This document shows, piece after piece, positions 1-14,279 of a stretch of DNA of 64,000 bases; position 1 is the first letter of the stretch, and the number at the start of each line of letters is the position of its first letter. Where the stretch lies: contig CM057140.1 of assembly GCA_029964075.1 (NCBI GenBank), forward strand, positions 4,172,643 to 4,236,642, read 5' to 3'. This stretch comes from Patiria pectinifera. Taxonomy: Eukaryota; Echinodermata; Asteroidea; Valvatida; Asterinidae. Position numbers and translations under genes: made by a program. Below the pieces are notes generated by a model. The model worked only from the letters and a program-made list of their open reading frames with translations. It was not told where the DNA came from and searched no databases.

Positions 1-2876
1 CAAATTCCGTCTCGCCCCCTTGTCAATTCAATTTTGAGTCGGCTCCATGGGCGAGTTTGCCAACCGGGGAGGAAAAAAAAAAGCTTTTGTGTGTGTACGC
101 GCTTGCATTTCAACGAGACCCGGCCGACTGGGGTTGAATACAGAGGCAGAGCATGCACATACATACGCATGGGGGGTCGCGCGGTTTAGCAATGGCGGGG
201 CCGTCTAGGCAGGCAAGCTCATGCATAGTGCATGGCTGTTAGTATTAAATCATCCATATAAAATTCACAATGTCATCCCTGCCTGGCGACTAGCTGGGCG
301 GCAGATGCACCCGAGACGAGCTTCAGACAGGCTGCGAATGACTGGTCTCTCCACAGCCCTCACACCTAACACAGGTGAGTTTCCGAGAGAAATGATTGTA
401 TATAATGCCATTTCCCGCCAATTTTTCACTCTGAATTCGCCGCGCAGTATCGCCTTAGTGTAGGAAATAAATATCAAACATATAAACGACAGCTCACACG
501 CGTTATGTGCCGTAAGGAAATCAGGTTCAAGCAAACAGAAGCTATACGAGACACAAGTCAGTTGGAGTAGAATTTCTCATTTCTCAAAGTTTTCACACTT
601 TGCAGACGATACATCACCCGAAGTGGCGGGAACTTGAATTCACCATTGTCATGTGCCGCAGAAAAAAAAATTGTCACGCCGACATAAATATTTTTCCCGG
701 AGATGGATTGGACAAAGTTTTGGGCGGGACCTTTGCTATGATAATGAAGGGTCATCGAGATGTGTGGGTAATATCGTATCAAACCCGGCACGGCGTATAC
801 ACATTCATCATATTTTCAGCAGCCTCATAGTGTTACGGTCTCCTATTACATTCCATGAGGTGGCCCTACTCCTCGCCCAAGTACATTGCTTTATGGAGAG
901 GCAACCAAGCGGGCAGGCCTGGCCTTTATTTCGCCATGGCATCCAGTTCGTTACGCTAGAGTGACCCTAGTGCTAGGGTGAGGCCCTGAGTGAGCGAGGC
1001 GAAATGACGAAGCAAGCGACGTGACCGCGCCGTTCAGCCCGTGTCCCGTTACATCCCGCTTCGCCCTCGCCGCGTAACACGGCAGCAGCTTATATTACTC
1101 CCCTGGGCGCAGCGCAGCATTAGCGAGTGCCGGGGTATTATCTTGTTTCCCCCCTTCCCGTACGGAACAGTGTGCGGTGCTGGCCGGGTTCCGCCAGCGT
1201 GATCCGAACCAAATCGGTTCGGCGTTCGTGGGCCTGGCACCAAAACTCATCAACGAGACGCGGGGGGGGGGGGGAGCTTGTGTTGTTTTTCGTTTCGTAC
1301 CACGCGAGATCAGAAATGCCGCCGCCATTTTGAAATTGACGTTCACAGGAAGAAGCAGTGAATTTCCAAAACAATTCAGTAATAACAGACTTGTAGTGAC
1401 ATTTACTGGGAGTATGCATGTGCTTAATTAATTGCTCTGACCTATTAAAGACTTAGTTGATACATTTTGTAATTAATTTTTGTACAAAAAAATACTAAAT
1501 GCAGCTTTACTGCTTCGCTTGATTCCTGTTAGGCGCATTATTTTAGCGGGAAGGGCACATGTGCGTGTGATGACCTACGATACGCTTCACTTAAGCCATT
1601 CATTAACTATGCCTATATCCAAAATCGCCAGGCGTTCTAGAGTTACACAAGAATCATTCGGAGAATGACACGGTTATAATCGCAAATTGGCCACGACCCT
1701 TCCCTGCACTTTCAGCAAAATGCCGGTTTCAAAACTTATATTCATCTAAATTGATTGGATTCTAAGTTGTCCAGGGTTTATACCGTAGAAAATGCACACA
1801 ATGTATCGCTGGCTTTCGTGTGTCTTTCATTTAACAGCAAAGGGCGTAGTGCGGAACTGATACATTCAATCAAAGATTTTGTACAATAATTATTTTCAAA
1901 ATTGCCGCATTAGCGTGTCTGTAGCAACAGCCGAATTTTGATACCCATACACGGATTGTCTTTGGACACTAAGAAACACCTCTTTTGGCAGACAAACGGC
2001 GGGAGAATAATAACACATTCAGTATGTTCTCTTCGCGGGTTGCTTATCCGACAAAGATGGGCACTAAAGACTAAATCAAGACTCTTTATAAGACAATGTA
2101 TTTTCGTAATGCAATTTATTTATTGATTAGTTATCAATAAATACTGATAAGTGTGACCAGGATTCTGATAATGTGTTTGATACATAATCCTAAAAACATA
2201 ATTTGGAGTTGTTAATTTTCGCATGTAGGTTGCTTGAAAAGACTTGGTGAGAATAACGCACAAATCACGGTGACTGCCCTCAACCATTACCAGTGACTTC
2301 CGTGTATACCACAACATTCTGATTGATAAATTATTTATGAAAGTTGCACATTACCTATCCAGAATGTCATGAATTATGCCTTGTCCCAGGCGGCCATCGA
2401 GAGAGAGAGAAAGACGAGCACTTTAATGAACGGGCCAAGATAAACTTGAATAAGTTAATTGCGGATGGCGTTGTAATGGCCGGGTAATGCCGGGCTGTGT
2501 TGGGGCTCTCCAGGCAAAAATGAAATCTGAAGCCGCATATTGACTGGCAATGCAGAAGGAAATTCTACCCTTCAGAATCTAGGCCAGGGTGGCTGCGCAC
2601 ACACCGCAATATCATGTCTGGGTTCCATGCTCGGGTTTTTTTGGGGGGAAAACTGTCCTTATACCTGTTGATATGAGTGGATGCCAACATCTCAGAATAA
2701 CAAAGACCTCTGAATACTACACCTTCTCAAGTCTTTCGGTATAGAAGAGCTGTGATTTTCAGTCGGCGATGCCACAAGTGGACATCTTAGCTATTTTGTC
2801 ACAATGGTTGGTACAGTGACAATCAATTAAAGCAGGTTGCTTTTAATGGTTGACAGTAAACTGAAAAGTCGCTGGA
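1..2876. other. No gene recognised; mostly unique sequence
   Basis: I see no recognisable coding exon here on either strand. The stretch is mixed, with an AT-rich second half from about 1400 and a CpG-rich patch around 960-1260 that includes a small hairpin (ACCCTAG/CTAGGGT near 963-978). A run of 13 G lies at 1262-1274. The open frames present are short, overlap each other on both strands and show no domain, so I treat them as chance. A TGATTGAT octamer (PBX/HOX-type) occurs at 2320-2327. Confidence 0.6.
1321..1331 (-). promoter_or_regulatory. YY1-type site beside a CpG-rich patch
   Basis: The plus strand reads GCCGCCATTTT, which on the minus strand is an exact AANATGGCGGC, the consensus of the zinc-finger factor YY1. 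In animals this motif often sits just downstream of a transcription start and can overlap the start codon. Reading leftward, the ATG has A at -3 and G at +4 and opens a frame of about 77 codons to about 1095. It runs through the poly-C tract and matches no domain I know. It may be a promoter or first exon of a minus-strand transcript, or chance. Confidence 0.22.
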
Positions 2877-3278
2877 ATATAGGTATAGGTCTTTGGTATA
2901 TAGGTCTTTGGTATATAGGTATAGGTCTTTGGTATATAGGTATAGGTCTTTGGTATATAGGTATAGGTCTTTGGTATATAGGTATAGGTCTATGGTATAT
3001 AAGTATAGGTCTTTATAGGTATAGGTCTTTATAGGTATAGGTCTTTGGTATATAGGTATAGGTCTTTGGTATATAGGTATAGGTCTTTGGTATATAGGTA
3101 TAGGTCTTTGGTATATAGGTATAGGTCTTTGGTATATAGGTATAGGTCTTTGGTATATATGTATAGGTCTTTGGTATATAGGTATAGGTCTTTGGTATAT
3201 AGGTATAGGTCTCTGGTATATAGGTATAGGTCTTTGGTATATAGGTATAGGTCTCTGGTATAAAGGTATAGGTCTTTG
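2877..3278. repeat. 21-bp minisatellite, about 19 units
   Basis: Tandem units of GGTATAGGTCTTTGGTATAT plus one base repeat with few substitutions. A few units are shortened near 2895-2910 and 3010-3035. Because 21 is divisible by 3 and the unit has no stop, both strands stay open and give artificial heptapeptide repeats (such as TYTYIPK on the minus strand). There is no reason to treat these as protein. The low divergence between units suggests recent expansion or homogenisation and likely length polymorphism. Confidence 0.95.
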
Positions 3279-3420
3279 CCATTTATGGCATCCCCTTTGT
3301 TGAAGTTGTCACGTGATCACTGCTACCTCTTCACGTTTGATTCTCTGCTGTATTAAGTTAATAATACGGGAAAACGTATAACAGTCACCGGTAACAATGT
3401 AAACAATGATGCCATTTTAT

Positions 3421-3690
3421 GGGAGTCGGGCTGGCGTAGTGGTACTTTCCTCGCCTTCAACCGCTGTGACCCGGGTTCGATTCCTGCCTGGGTCGGGCAA
3501 ATATGTGGATTGGGTTTTCAGTCCCTGCCTGATTCCGTGGGTTTTCCCTCAAATCTTCTGCATGGTTTTCCTCCCACCTCTACAATCGTCACATTGTCTT
3601 CATCTTCACATTGTCTTCTCTTACTGGGCCCCATGGGAAAACAGTGCAATTCCACTGCATTGGCTACCAAGTTAAAATAAGGTTTTAAAA
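3421..3690 (+). mobile_element. tRNA-derived SINE (SINE A)
   Basis: The head has an RNA polymerase III A-box-like TGGCGTAGTGGT at about 3432-3443 and an exact B box GGTTCGATTCC at about 3473-3483, roughly the spacing found in tRNA genes. It is followed by a non-tRNA body (GTGGGTTTTCCCTC near 3537) and an A/T-rich 3' end near 3660-3690. Such elements are non-autonomous retroposons copied by a partner LINE. The frame across the element is not a gene. The family is not one I can name, and I did not find a clear target-site duplication. Confidence 0.75.
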
Positions 3691-5300
3691 AATGTATTCG
3701 AGGATATACTGCCCGATGTCTGAGGTTGCACTTCGCTCGTACCCCCGTCCTGCAAACATGACGTTGGGAAGTGCTGACCTCTTTGAGCTCTCATTGGATA
3801 GATTTTGCGTGACCTAGTGACGTAGCATGCAGCACACAAACTCGCTACAGGCTGTTTATCATACGTAGCGCGCTAGCTGCATGCAAAGGTCATGATAAGT
3901 TACCCATAATGCCATCCGTACTTCCTTCACAAGATTCTGTGAAGCGGCATCAGCCCTTCCCAGTACGAGTACGAGCGAAGAGATTGCACCAGTTACAGCC
4001 GATCACTTGAGGGCGCTAATCAATGTGACGTCACATGTGGAGCTTGCGTGAACCTTTACGACCTCTATAAAGTCTCGTATTAGCAGATAGTGCTCATGCA
4101 CAAAATGGCCACAGACTAACAACACTTTTGCAATCTGCGATTCAAAAATTGCGTTTAACTTATTGAAATAAAAAAAATGCATCAGTTAGCAAACGCACGA
4201 GGGAACCATGTACTTTGCAAAATGAAAACTGCCGACACATATAATTATCAAAACGTCTTTAAATGGCCATCCGGTACACCTGGCACATTCATTTTCGGCA
4301 GTTGTTTTTATCCACACATAAAATAGCAGTTGAATCGATAATTTGTATTTTGCCAAAGTGCGTGTATTCAGACGGACGCCTTGTTTTCCGTCACTTCAGA
4401 CGGTTTCCCGCCTTTTTCCTGTCTCTGCCTTTCACACCACACTCCAGACCAAACCACCTGCCGCGCTAAAAAAGGAAAACCCCACTTCTTGTTCAATCTT
4501 AACCCCAGCACCGTGCACAAAAGCCTCGTCTACGGAAGGGGAACAAATCTCACCCCGTTTTCTTCTCTCTTTCTACCCCGAGATTTGTCTTTTCTCTCTC
4601 TCTATTTTTTCCACCCCTCTCTTCTCAGACTGAGTGAGAAAATGGAGCGTCACTGTAATAGTCTGATCGATTTTTAATACACACGGCGACCGCACACCGG
4701 TCCGTATAATAACAGCGCGCGCGCACGAAGCACGTGCGCCGGCGGTTTCTCAGTCGGCTCGGTAATTACTCGCGCCAAGCTTCGCTCTATCAATAAAGGC
4801 CAGCAAAAGGCCTCAAATTCAATGGTAAACACGCGCTCCGCTAGTGCACTTACAAACGCGGTCTTTTCCTCTTAGATGTTGGAGAAAAGACAAGACTAAC
4901 ATTTTCTCTTCCTCGCTTTGTGTGTGTGTTTGAGAAGGGCCAGTATGACTTGGCTATGTTATAGGCCTACGGATACCTCAAATAACTGTGGACATTTCCC
5001 TCAATCACAACTGTGCCGTTTGACGACAAATATGTATTTTTGTTGGCCAAAAATAAATCAAAAAAATTGTGGGCCCTGAAAAATATCCCAATCTAAGTTG
5101 ACTGCGGATGATTCAACCAATGCAACAATATACATCAGTTATTACTCGCTAACGCATTACTGCCTATACGAGCTATGATAACCATTTCTGTTTATGCGCG
5201 CGTTTATTTTGAGTGAATCCTATTTAATCCACATGACACTGTAGATATCCATAAATAGTACGAGTAAGAAAACGTTGCCATGAGTATAGTACATTTTTTT
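3691..5300. other. No gene recognised
   Basis: No supported exon. A CRE palindrome TGACGTCA is present at 4026-4033. A pyrimidine-rich tract covers about 4540-4620, and a GC-alternating patch with CpGs lies at about 4713-4790. Open frames at 4263-4677 reflect the pyrimidine-rich composition (Phe/Leu/Ser/Pro-rich) and have no domain. Confidence 0.55.
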
Positions 5301-5302
5301 TC

Positions 5303-5809
5303 CACGAGTACGAGTACCAAAAAAATGTACTCGAGTACGAGCACGAGTACAAGTACAAATAAAATGTACTCGAGTACGAGTACAAGTACCAAATATAGCA
5401 CGAGTACAAGAACCACAAAAATGTACTCGACTACGAGTACAAGTACCAAAAAATGCACTTGACTACCAGTACGAGAACGAGTACTAGTACCAAACAATGT
5501 ACTCGAGTACGAGCACGAGTACAAGTGCCAAAAATGTACTCGACTACGAGTACAATCACAATAACAAGTACCAAAAAATGCACTCGACTACGAGTACAAT
5601 CACGATTACAAGTACCAAAAAATGCACTCGACTACAAGTACGAGAACGAGTACAAGTACCAAACAATGTACTCGAGTACGAGTATACGAGCACGAGTACA
5701 AGTACCAAAAAAATTTGCTCGACTACGAGTACCAAAAAACATGTACTTGAGTTCATGTACGAGCACGAGTACAAGTGCTAAACAATGTACTGGAGTACGA
5801 GTACAATTA
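5303..5809. repeat. GTAC-rich complex satellite
   Basis: The tract consists of GAGTAC-type hexamers organised into longer units of very roughly 45-50 bp. Each contains an A-run with an ATG (CCAAAAAATG) followed by TACTCGAGTACGAG or TACTCGACTACGAG. Many units contain the self-complementary TACTCGAGTA, so each can form a short hairpin. The translations (Ser/Thr/Tyr-rich on the plus strand, Val/Leu/Tyr-rich on the minus strand) are products of the repeat and are not proteins. Confidence 0.93.
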
Positions 5810-5978
5810 CTTACCACCAGTAGAAGCAAATTTCAATGTGTCGTGTGCTTCCAACAGCTTTTTGTTGTCAAACTAGGCATTGAACAAACGCAGAAGCCTC
5901 CCAAACAGTAGAAAACTGTTTCTTTTCCTGCATGTAGCTCTTACATTATTTTACAATTATTGCAGGGAACATTTGCAA

Positions 5979-6123
5979 GAGTACGAGTACGAGTAATTTG
6001 TCTTGAGTACGAATACGAGTAGGGGTATTTTTTTCTTACGACTGTAGTACTTCTACGAGTACGTGTTCATTTTCATGGGTACGAGTACTAAAAAAGTGTA
6101 CTTGAGTACGAGTACGGGTACTA
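5979..6123. repeat. Degenerate outlier of the GTAC satellite
   Basis: After about 170 bases of non-repetitive sequence the same GAGTACGAGTAC hexamers return in a decayed form, with several spaced groups ending near 6123. This is either an old edge of the neighbouring array or an array split by an insertion. Divergence is higher than in the main block. Confidence 0.85.
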
Positions 6124-9100
6124 CAACACCGGCATTACGTTTTAATAAGAACATGGCCAACATTTTGTAAAAAATTCCATATTTACAAAAAGTACGCTTC
6201 AGCTTGGTAAAATTTCAAATTCACTAAGATGACAATGTACTCTTACTGAACCACTATTTTCTCTTTATTTAAGGCATTCACATATACTAGGATTTTTACT
6301 CTGAAAGCGACATTTGCAAATTTGGTGTCAGTGCTAAGACTTAACCGAAAACCAAAATCACAACAGTTGTAACCCACAAACCCCATTTTTGCCCAAACTC
6401 TCCCATGATCTAGAATTATGTTTTTAGGTAACACAGTGCGACAGTCATCAATTCTCTATACGCTGTGTGTTTTTTCCAGAAAGGGGTCATACTCCCGTTC
6501 CCCTCTGCAGAAATCCTTGATCCCCCAGCAGAGTTCATTAGATCCTGTCACAATGGACCGAGGCTTGGGGTCTTACCAGCAGTTGACTCCCTGCAAACCA
6601 GCGGCTTCCTTTGCCTTCCTTCACACCGCGCGTTTTGGGAGACAAGATAACATCGCGGACAAATCTCCTGAAAAACAGGAAAACGGAGTAACTCAAAGCC
6701 ACAGGGAACCATGAAGCCACTCAGACCACCTTATCTCCATACCTTTCTCAAAGATCCCCTTTTCTCTTTTCTTTCATATATTTTGCCTCCCTCTTTAGAG
6801 CGCCTGGAGAAAATGACACCGATTTCAAGCCAATAGGGTTAATAAAAACCAATCGCTGTTATATATCTTATCGAGATCATAATCATATTGTAACATTATT
6901 TTTGTATCATTTCATCGTGAGCGGGTATATAACAGGAAAGCGCGGGGAATAGATTGCGATTTGGCGGGAAAGTTACAAGCGCGTTGTGCCGTGCGCGCGC
7001 GGCTAGCTGCGGCCTGGGTCTCCCAGAGCCGGCCGACATCAAAGACACCGCCTCGTCCTATCACATGGACTCTTCCTCGATTAATCACTTTATCCTACTT
7101 CCAAAAAAACCTCCCAATATGGACTCCATATTTAATTAACCCAGCCATACTTGTCAGGTTCCATTCGGAATTCGCTTAAAGATGTTGTAAGTTCTTCACC
7201 CCACGAAGAGATATCCCTCATTTCCTTCTCGACGTATTACAGAAGATACAATAGACACGAATTTGCTGTAGAGAGAGATTCGCGAGAGATAGCGCCTAAT
7301 CAGCCAACACAAAGCCTCGCAATATTATAGCCGACCATATTTAAGCGGGACCAAAAATATATATATCTCTCATGAAGCGGCCCGGGTAGAAAAATGATTG
7401 GTTTTTGAAACGCGCCGCGCTGGGTTGCAATTTACCGGCCAGACGTGTGGATCTATCTCGGCGAGTGGCGTAAAAACGCCGTAATTATCCGCTGTGAGAA
7501 ATAATGGTATCCTCTTCGGAAGAGGATAAATTGTTTCTGGCGGGAGGCGGCCGATGAACAGTAACACGTAGGAGGGCTAGATACTTCAGGAAACACTGGA
7601 CTCGCACAATGGCTATAATTGAATTCTCAAGACTATTGCTGTGAAGCCAATTTAGGAGCGCACACTTGCCTATACCACATCGCCGGATAATTAGCGACGC
7701 TCAATCCTTTAAAGGTTTTATCATTTCGAGGTGGCTGCGTGAAAGATTAGTGTCATCAACATGAGATGGAGGAGCGGCATTGAGAACAGAAGGAAATGAT
7801 AGCATTAAATCAAAGCCGCGGCCAAGAAGGTGGACAACGGACATTAAGTATGGAACGCGCCGGCGGGCAAAAAACGACCGCAAACAAGCGATTATGAGGC
7901 GGGGATTGCCTTTAAGATCAGATGCGTACGGAAAAAGATTTTGTCTCAACGACGGCGATAATCAAGGTGCAAACATCATAGGCTGTCTAATTTAATACGT
8001 TCATAAAAGGTTTATTGTTTCACAACACTGCAATAGCACTGTAAGAGCGCAGGGCGAGATAATGATTTAAACTAATAACAAAGCTGTCTTATAAGAAATG
8101 TATGGATATATTGGAAATGGTGTTTTTTATTATGATTGGAAGGATAGGAACAAGACTACGACTGCTATTATTAAAATCATGATTATTATCTTTTTAAATA
8201 TTAAAATAATAATTTACTCATTCATAATATTTTGACCAACACGATTAACACAAAAGTTACATAAAAATATCCAAATTATTTACTTGAGTGAATATAATTG
8301 TTGTCTCAGCTGTTCCAACAATAAAAGGCGTTGAACTCTTCCAAAAATTAGGTCATTTTTTTCAGTTTGAATGAACAACCATAATTAAAAACAATGAAAA
8401 TGTTAAACGAATGTTGTGTTGAAAGCTCAGCCAAATTTAATTGAATTGTTTCGCCTTCGCACGGCCAACGAATGTTCTTTGATATCAAATTGAATTTGGA
8501 AATTGTGTGTCTTCAGCGGGGTTTACAGTGCTGGAATAAGCGAACCAAAGCCCACAATTAATGAGGGATTGTGTCGGTGGTGTATGGCAACTGCCCCAGA
8601 CCGGGCGGGTGGTAGTTGCAAAAACATTCTACTCAGCAGGTTCACTATATATCGCCTCTCAGTGTCTCCTTCTCTTTCTCTCTCTGTTCTCCCCCATACA
8701 CAGATCTCCCTGCCTCCTCAGCTCTCCTCTCTGTATAATTGATTTTCCCTGAGTTAATATCAGCCAGTCTGGTGTTATAGCTATCGAAATTTTTCGCGGC
8801 TGGGCTCTGATAGGATATGAAATCTGATTTGCGGCGTTGCGGATTGTTTCTGGAGCAGGGTCCGACCATACGGCAGCCTCTGTTGCGACAGTAGCGGCGG
8901 GGACCTTGCATTTTAACCGCTTGTTTCACGGCTAACTGAACCGGGCCCAAAAATGTGTAAACCGGCAAAGTACGCTGACATTGAAAACATCTTTAAAACG
9001 TGGCTAGGGAAACAAGACAACGACCGATTCATGAACGATTTTAAGACGCCCATCCTAGTTATTCTCTAAATTCAGTGATTGCAGTGACGTCTTCGCAAGA

Positions 9101-12100
9101 ATATTTTTATAGCGGCATACAAGCATTTCATGTGTGGAACTTGGCACTTTGGACCAAATTCTTTTTTTTTTTTACAAGTACGTAACTTCAATATATTAAT
9201 TTACAATTGTTCAAACAAGAAATAGCCGTGGACGAACTTCATTTTCACTACCTGGGTTTATAGTCATTTATTACTAGTCAAAGATACCGCCAATCTCCCG
9301 CTTTTTCACGTCCGAATTATTATTAAATTTTCATAAATTCCCCTGTTATACTTTGCTCTAAACGTGTTCGACTCTGAGATGAAGACAAGTTGCAAAGTGC
9401 GTGTACATTTTATACCTCGAAAGCAAACTCGCAAAGGTCCCTTGGTCCCTCAAAAAAAAAAATAACAAGTACTTTGATGCGCTTTGAAAAAAGATAGACG
9501 ACTATTCTGTACAAATGGTATTGATGAAAACGAGTTATCAACGCGGTTGTAGAATGCTAGAACTGTGTATTTGGGTCGTGGATTCACAATTATTCACTCT
9601 AGTTTCCTGACGTCTTTAGTACGTGACACTGATCTTTGGAAGAGCGTAAGGGTCCCGTCTATATAGTTTTGCTATTTCGTTGGTGCCCCGCTAGTAACGC
9701 AAACGTTTCAAATTGACCCAAAGCCTTTATTCACGAGTTGGCTATATTAAATTGAAAGTGACATCAACTCTTCATTTTTGGAACTTGCGAGTACACATGA
9801 AAGCAATGGAATAAAAGTTCATTACAAATTAATGCTAGTTTGCCTGATGAATAATTTAAAACTTGTGATTACATGCGTACCCTTATGTTTTCAGCTTAAT
9901 AAAAAAACAAACAATGAAAAGTGAGGCTTGGCACGCATTCCAATCTTAAAATAGTCTGGCACCATCCCATTCGAGAGTTTACAATTTATAAAATAGATCC
10001 AGGGAACCCGATCGAAAACCATATAGTCCTTATTAAGCAGGTGCGCATACGCAGATAGATTATGCAAAAATGTGGTTTTGGACGAAAAATAGCCAAGAAC
10101 TAGCACAATTCACCTCAAGAGTATACACATTTTGACTGTAAATCAATCGAATATATATTGTTTAAAATATCGGAGTATTATGAGGACAATGTACATGCAT
10201 AAAATATACGAACGCTCATATCTGTAGGACATTAAGTAGTTACTGTTTAATGAGACTTTTACATTCGTTCCAATAAATAAATAATCAAAATTACATTCAA
10301 TATTTCAAACTATTTTAATTGTTTGGTAGAAATTAACACTTTACGGTGAACCAAATGATTTAGCCTCATCCACTTTTTTCACCATGTACATATATTTCAT
10401 ATAATTTCTATGACTTATCACCCATATCCATGAGTGGTCCCCATTTTGGGATCTGCCAAACCTTTGCGGTGGAGTGAGCAAAAAAATTGTAAGTCTTATT
10501 AAAGCGTAAAATCCTTAATCAAATTACATATCCCGGTTTGCAGCTACAGAGGTAATTACATATATGCCCCGGGCGTGCTCCATATTCATCCATCTTACTA
10601 AACGGGATGCCACGACCGGGTTGATGAACACCATAGGGTGAAAGTATGGCCTGCCGATTAGGCAATCAATGAAGAATGTTTAAAAATGTGGATCTTGGGA
10701 TGAGAGCGATTCGAGAAAAATAAGGTAATAATTATTTATTAAGACATAAGACCTACAATCATGCATTCACTTTCAGATGATATTTAGACCTTAATATTAT
10801 GATGACTGAACAATGACAATGATTTTAGTAATATTATTGTTGGTTAAACACTACGGCTTCCTTTGGTTGTATTTTATGACTTCTTGTCTAAAACCTCGTC
10901 AGGATTTTCCGATCTCTTGCATCACCAAAACATAACAGGTGAAAATTTCTACACTTGTTTATGTTCCAAAACATTACGCCCAATCTATTACCCGGAAACG
11001 TCGAAATTTTGGCGATGACTTGTTTCATCTGAATAGGGCTCACAGCATCCAACGTGTTGCCGAAGTTACTTCTATGTTATCGTGCAAAAAGCAGGTTATT
11101 ACAAAATATTGTGTGAATCAACGGAAATAAATATAATAGACGAAGGTGCACTTTTATAACACACACGATATGTATTAACATTGAAAAATGTAAAGAGCTT
11201 AGAAATGATAAAATAAATTATAATTGTATTACACTGCGTTACTGAATGGCAAATGCAACCATTGGGCATTCTTCAACCACAGTTAACAAAGGTGACAATA
11301 TTCCCCTAGTTTATGAGTTCGTTAAAAAAAAAACACAAAAAGATCGGTTTCCTGAATCTGTCTTGGAAAATATATTTCATTTACTGATGTTATGCGTGTT
11401 GCACTTTGTGTCAAGTCACACCGATATTATGTCAATCTTCGGGTTTTTGGTTAAACTACCATGTAATTCTCCGTCGGCGCGTTCAAAATGTTTACGATGC
11501 GCTTAGAGCGGCGGATTAGATGGGTATGCATCCGACATTGCCTCATCGGATCGGCTAAACAGCCAGCCAGACTTTAGGTTTTTTTTGGCCAAGGGTTTGC
11601 GCTTCTCATCAGGGCTTGAGAACCCCTGATTAAAACCCGGTTTCAATCCATGAAATTTGTTTGCTTATCGTGTTAGCCGGGCCGGGGAGAACGCTGCATT
11701 ATGCGGAGCGCTGACAGTGCGCCCCAACGCGCTGCTCACTCTACACATCCAAAATCGAGACCCAAATACACACTGTTACTCCACGCAAATTCCACTCGGG
11801 AGAGTCGAGAAATATTGACAATGAACCTCTGTCACGCAACAGACATCTTAAATCACATTTGGTTCAAGTCTATGTGCTTTTAAGGCGTGTAAGGTAAAAA
11901 TAGTCGGGCCCTTTGTAAATAATTTGGTAAGTATATTGCTTAGTAGCGTCAGGGAACCGAAATGTAGATACAAATAAAGTCTGGTGCCCTGTAAATAATT
12001 TCATAATGACGCTGCGTAGTAACGCGAATGAAGTTTATCGAAATGTAGGCCAGGGAACCTGACCAAAATGTCCACAATATTTTTTCACGCTCCTTTGAAA

Positions 12101-12191
12101 CATTCCCTCGTCTTGTCGTTAAACATGGGGAGATGAACATGCATAGATGAGAACAAGGTTGTACACAAAATATTAAATAATTTCCTCGCAA
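6124..12191. other. No gene recognised; possible regulatory DNA
   Basis: Six kilobases without a supportable exon, RNA gene or recognisable mobile element. Composition varies. About 8090-8420 and 9080-11250 are strongly AT-rich, while about 6960-7030 and 7380-7560 carry CpGs. A pyrimidine-rich tract lies at 8640-8745. The segments 7380-7560 and 7700-7990 are compositionally balanced and free of simple repeats, as many conserved non-coding elements are, but only comparison with relatives could show that. Near 11948-12064 three copies of a CAGGGAACC-type motif occur, which is treated as a finding. Confidence 0.5.
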
Positions 12192-12193
12192 TA

Positions 12194-12868
12194 CTGGGTG
12201 ACTCAAAAAGAAAGTGACCCAATTAGAAAAGAAATATTAAAAAAAATATGTGGCTCGCTCCATTTCAAAAAATAATGTTAGGATAAAGTACATATTATTG
12301 ACTAGTCCTGTAAAAAAGTTCACGTAATCTGCATACTCTATTCCCAAGTTATGTCTGTTTTAATAACAATATTACAAAATAACCTATTCACCCCTGATCA
12401 TTTACAGTTTTATGAACTAATGAATATCTATTAAATACAATGAAACATAAACGTTTTCCCGCCTCCATGAATGAACGAAAACTTGCAAAGGAAAACAGAC
12501 AAATATCGTCATCAATATTTCAGGAAATATGTTGTTCGACATATTCAAGGCATAAATCTGACAGCGAAAATAATGTTTGTCTTGATTCAAATGATTAATA
12601 TCTCATTGTATTTGAATGCCCGTGTGTTAAATGCGATTCTTATTCAGCTTAATAGCTTCCAATGGCATTCCCAGGACAGCTATAAAAATAGGATTTTTTG
12701 TGTGTGAACATAATTAATGGATACATTTTAGTAATTCTTTTGGGTTTTTTTGCACATGAGTAGAAGAACATTCTCTATTAAGAAATACTGCATTCGTGTA
12801 TCAAATTTGATTGCTTTTTAAGAAAAACAATTCATTAATCCAGGCAACTTTCTTTTTGACTCGCCCTG
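12194..12868. mobile_element. 675-bp mariner-type MITE, copy 1
   Basis: The element is flanked by TA dinucleotides at 12192-12193 and 12869-12870. The left end reads CTGGGTGACTCAAAAAGAAA, and the right end, reverse-complemented, reads CAGGGCGAGTCAAAAAGAAA. These form a terminal inverted repeat of about 22-25 bases with few mismatches. TA target duplication and a tract of this shape are typical of Tc1/mariner-type DNA transposons. No transposase frame is present inside (a 78-codon frame near 12471 has no motif), so it is non-autonomous and would rely on an enzyme supplied elsewhere. A second copy is at 50.4 kb. Confidence 0.85.
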
Positions 12869-12870
12869 TA

Positions 12871-13860
<990 letters not shown>

Positions 13861-14268
13861 AATGGCAGACTTTCATCATGTGCTATTTCAAACCAATCTC
13901 GGTGTAGATTTTCTGTGTAATTCGGAATGTACATGTATTCTTGTGACACGGCTGGGTTGCGATATACCGCTGCATGTGGCGAAGTGTGACCGTCTGACCA
14001 CACAAGAAGAAAGGTCCGTGATTTCCAGAGAGCAAACGTGAGGGGAGAAATCACTCCCCAGGCGAACCCGTTGTCAGCCCCCCCCCCCTCCATCATTTTA
14101 GCATTGTATTTGAGAACAAACGCAGACGATGGGCCCAGGCAAATAAATAATCGGTACGGTCCGAGAGGTCGTTCTGCTGGGACGAGGCGAGAGATGGCCC
14201 GTGCTATACCCTCCCTTCACTCCCCGAGATGTCAGCCCGAGAAACGGTAACAGATACACGGCCCTACC

Positions 14269-14279
14269 GCCGCCATGTT
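14269..14279 (-). promoter_or_regulatory. YY1-type site
   Basis: The plus strand GCCGCCATGTT is an exact AANATGGCGGC on the minus strand. It sits in a locally GC-rich stretch about 130 bases before the long G tract. The ATG inside opens only 13 codons on the minus strand, so no coding exon is supported unless spliced early. Confidence 0.2.

Noticed and set aside
593-619. Translation SHFADDTSP, similar to the catalytic FADD/YADD box of LINE reverse transcriptases
   Set aside because: The preceding 30 codons show none of the other reverse-transcriptase blocks and a stop follows within ten codons, so a chance match is more likely.
2877-3278. CRISPR array or other prokaryotic system
   Set aside because: Units are contiguous without unique spacers, and the whole window has a eukaryotic character (SINEs, MITEs, no dense coding).
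3013-3282. Open frames of heptapeptide repeats on both strands
   Set aside because: They follow automatically from a 21-bp tandem unit lacking stops.
5453-5911. 152-codon frame over the GTAC satellite
   Set aside because: Low-complexity product of the repeat, with equally long frames on the other strand.
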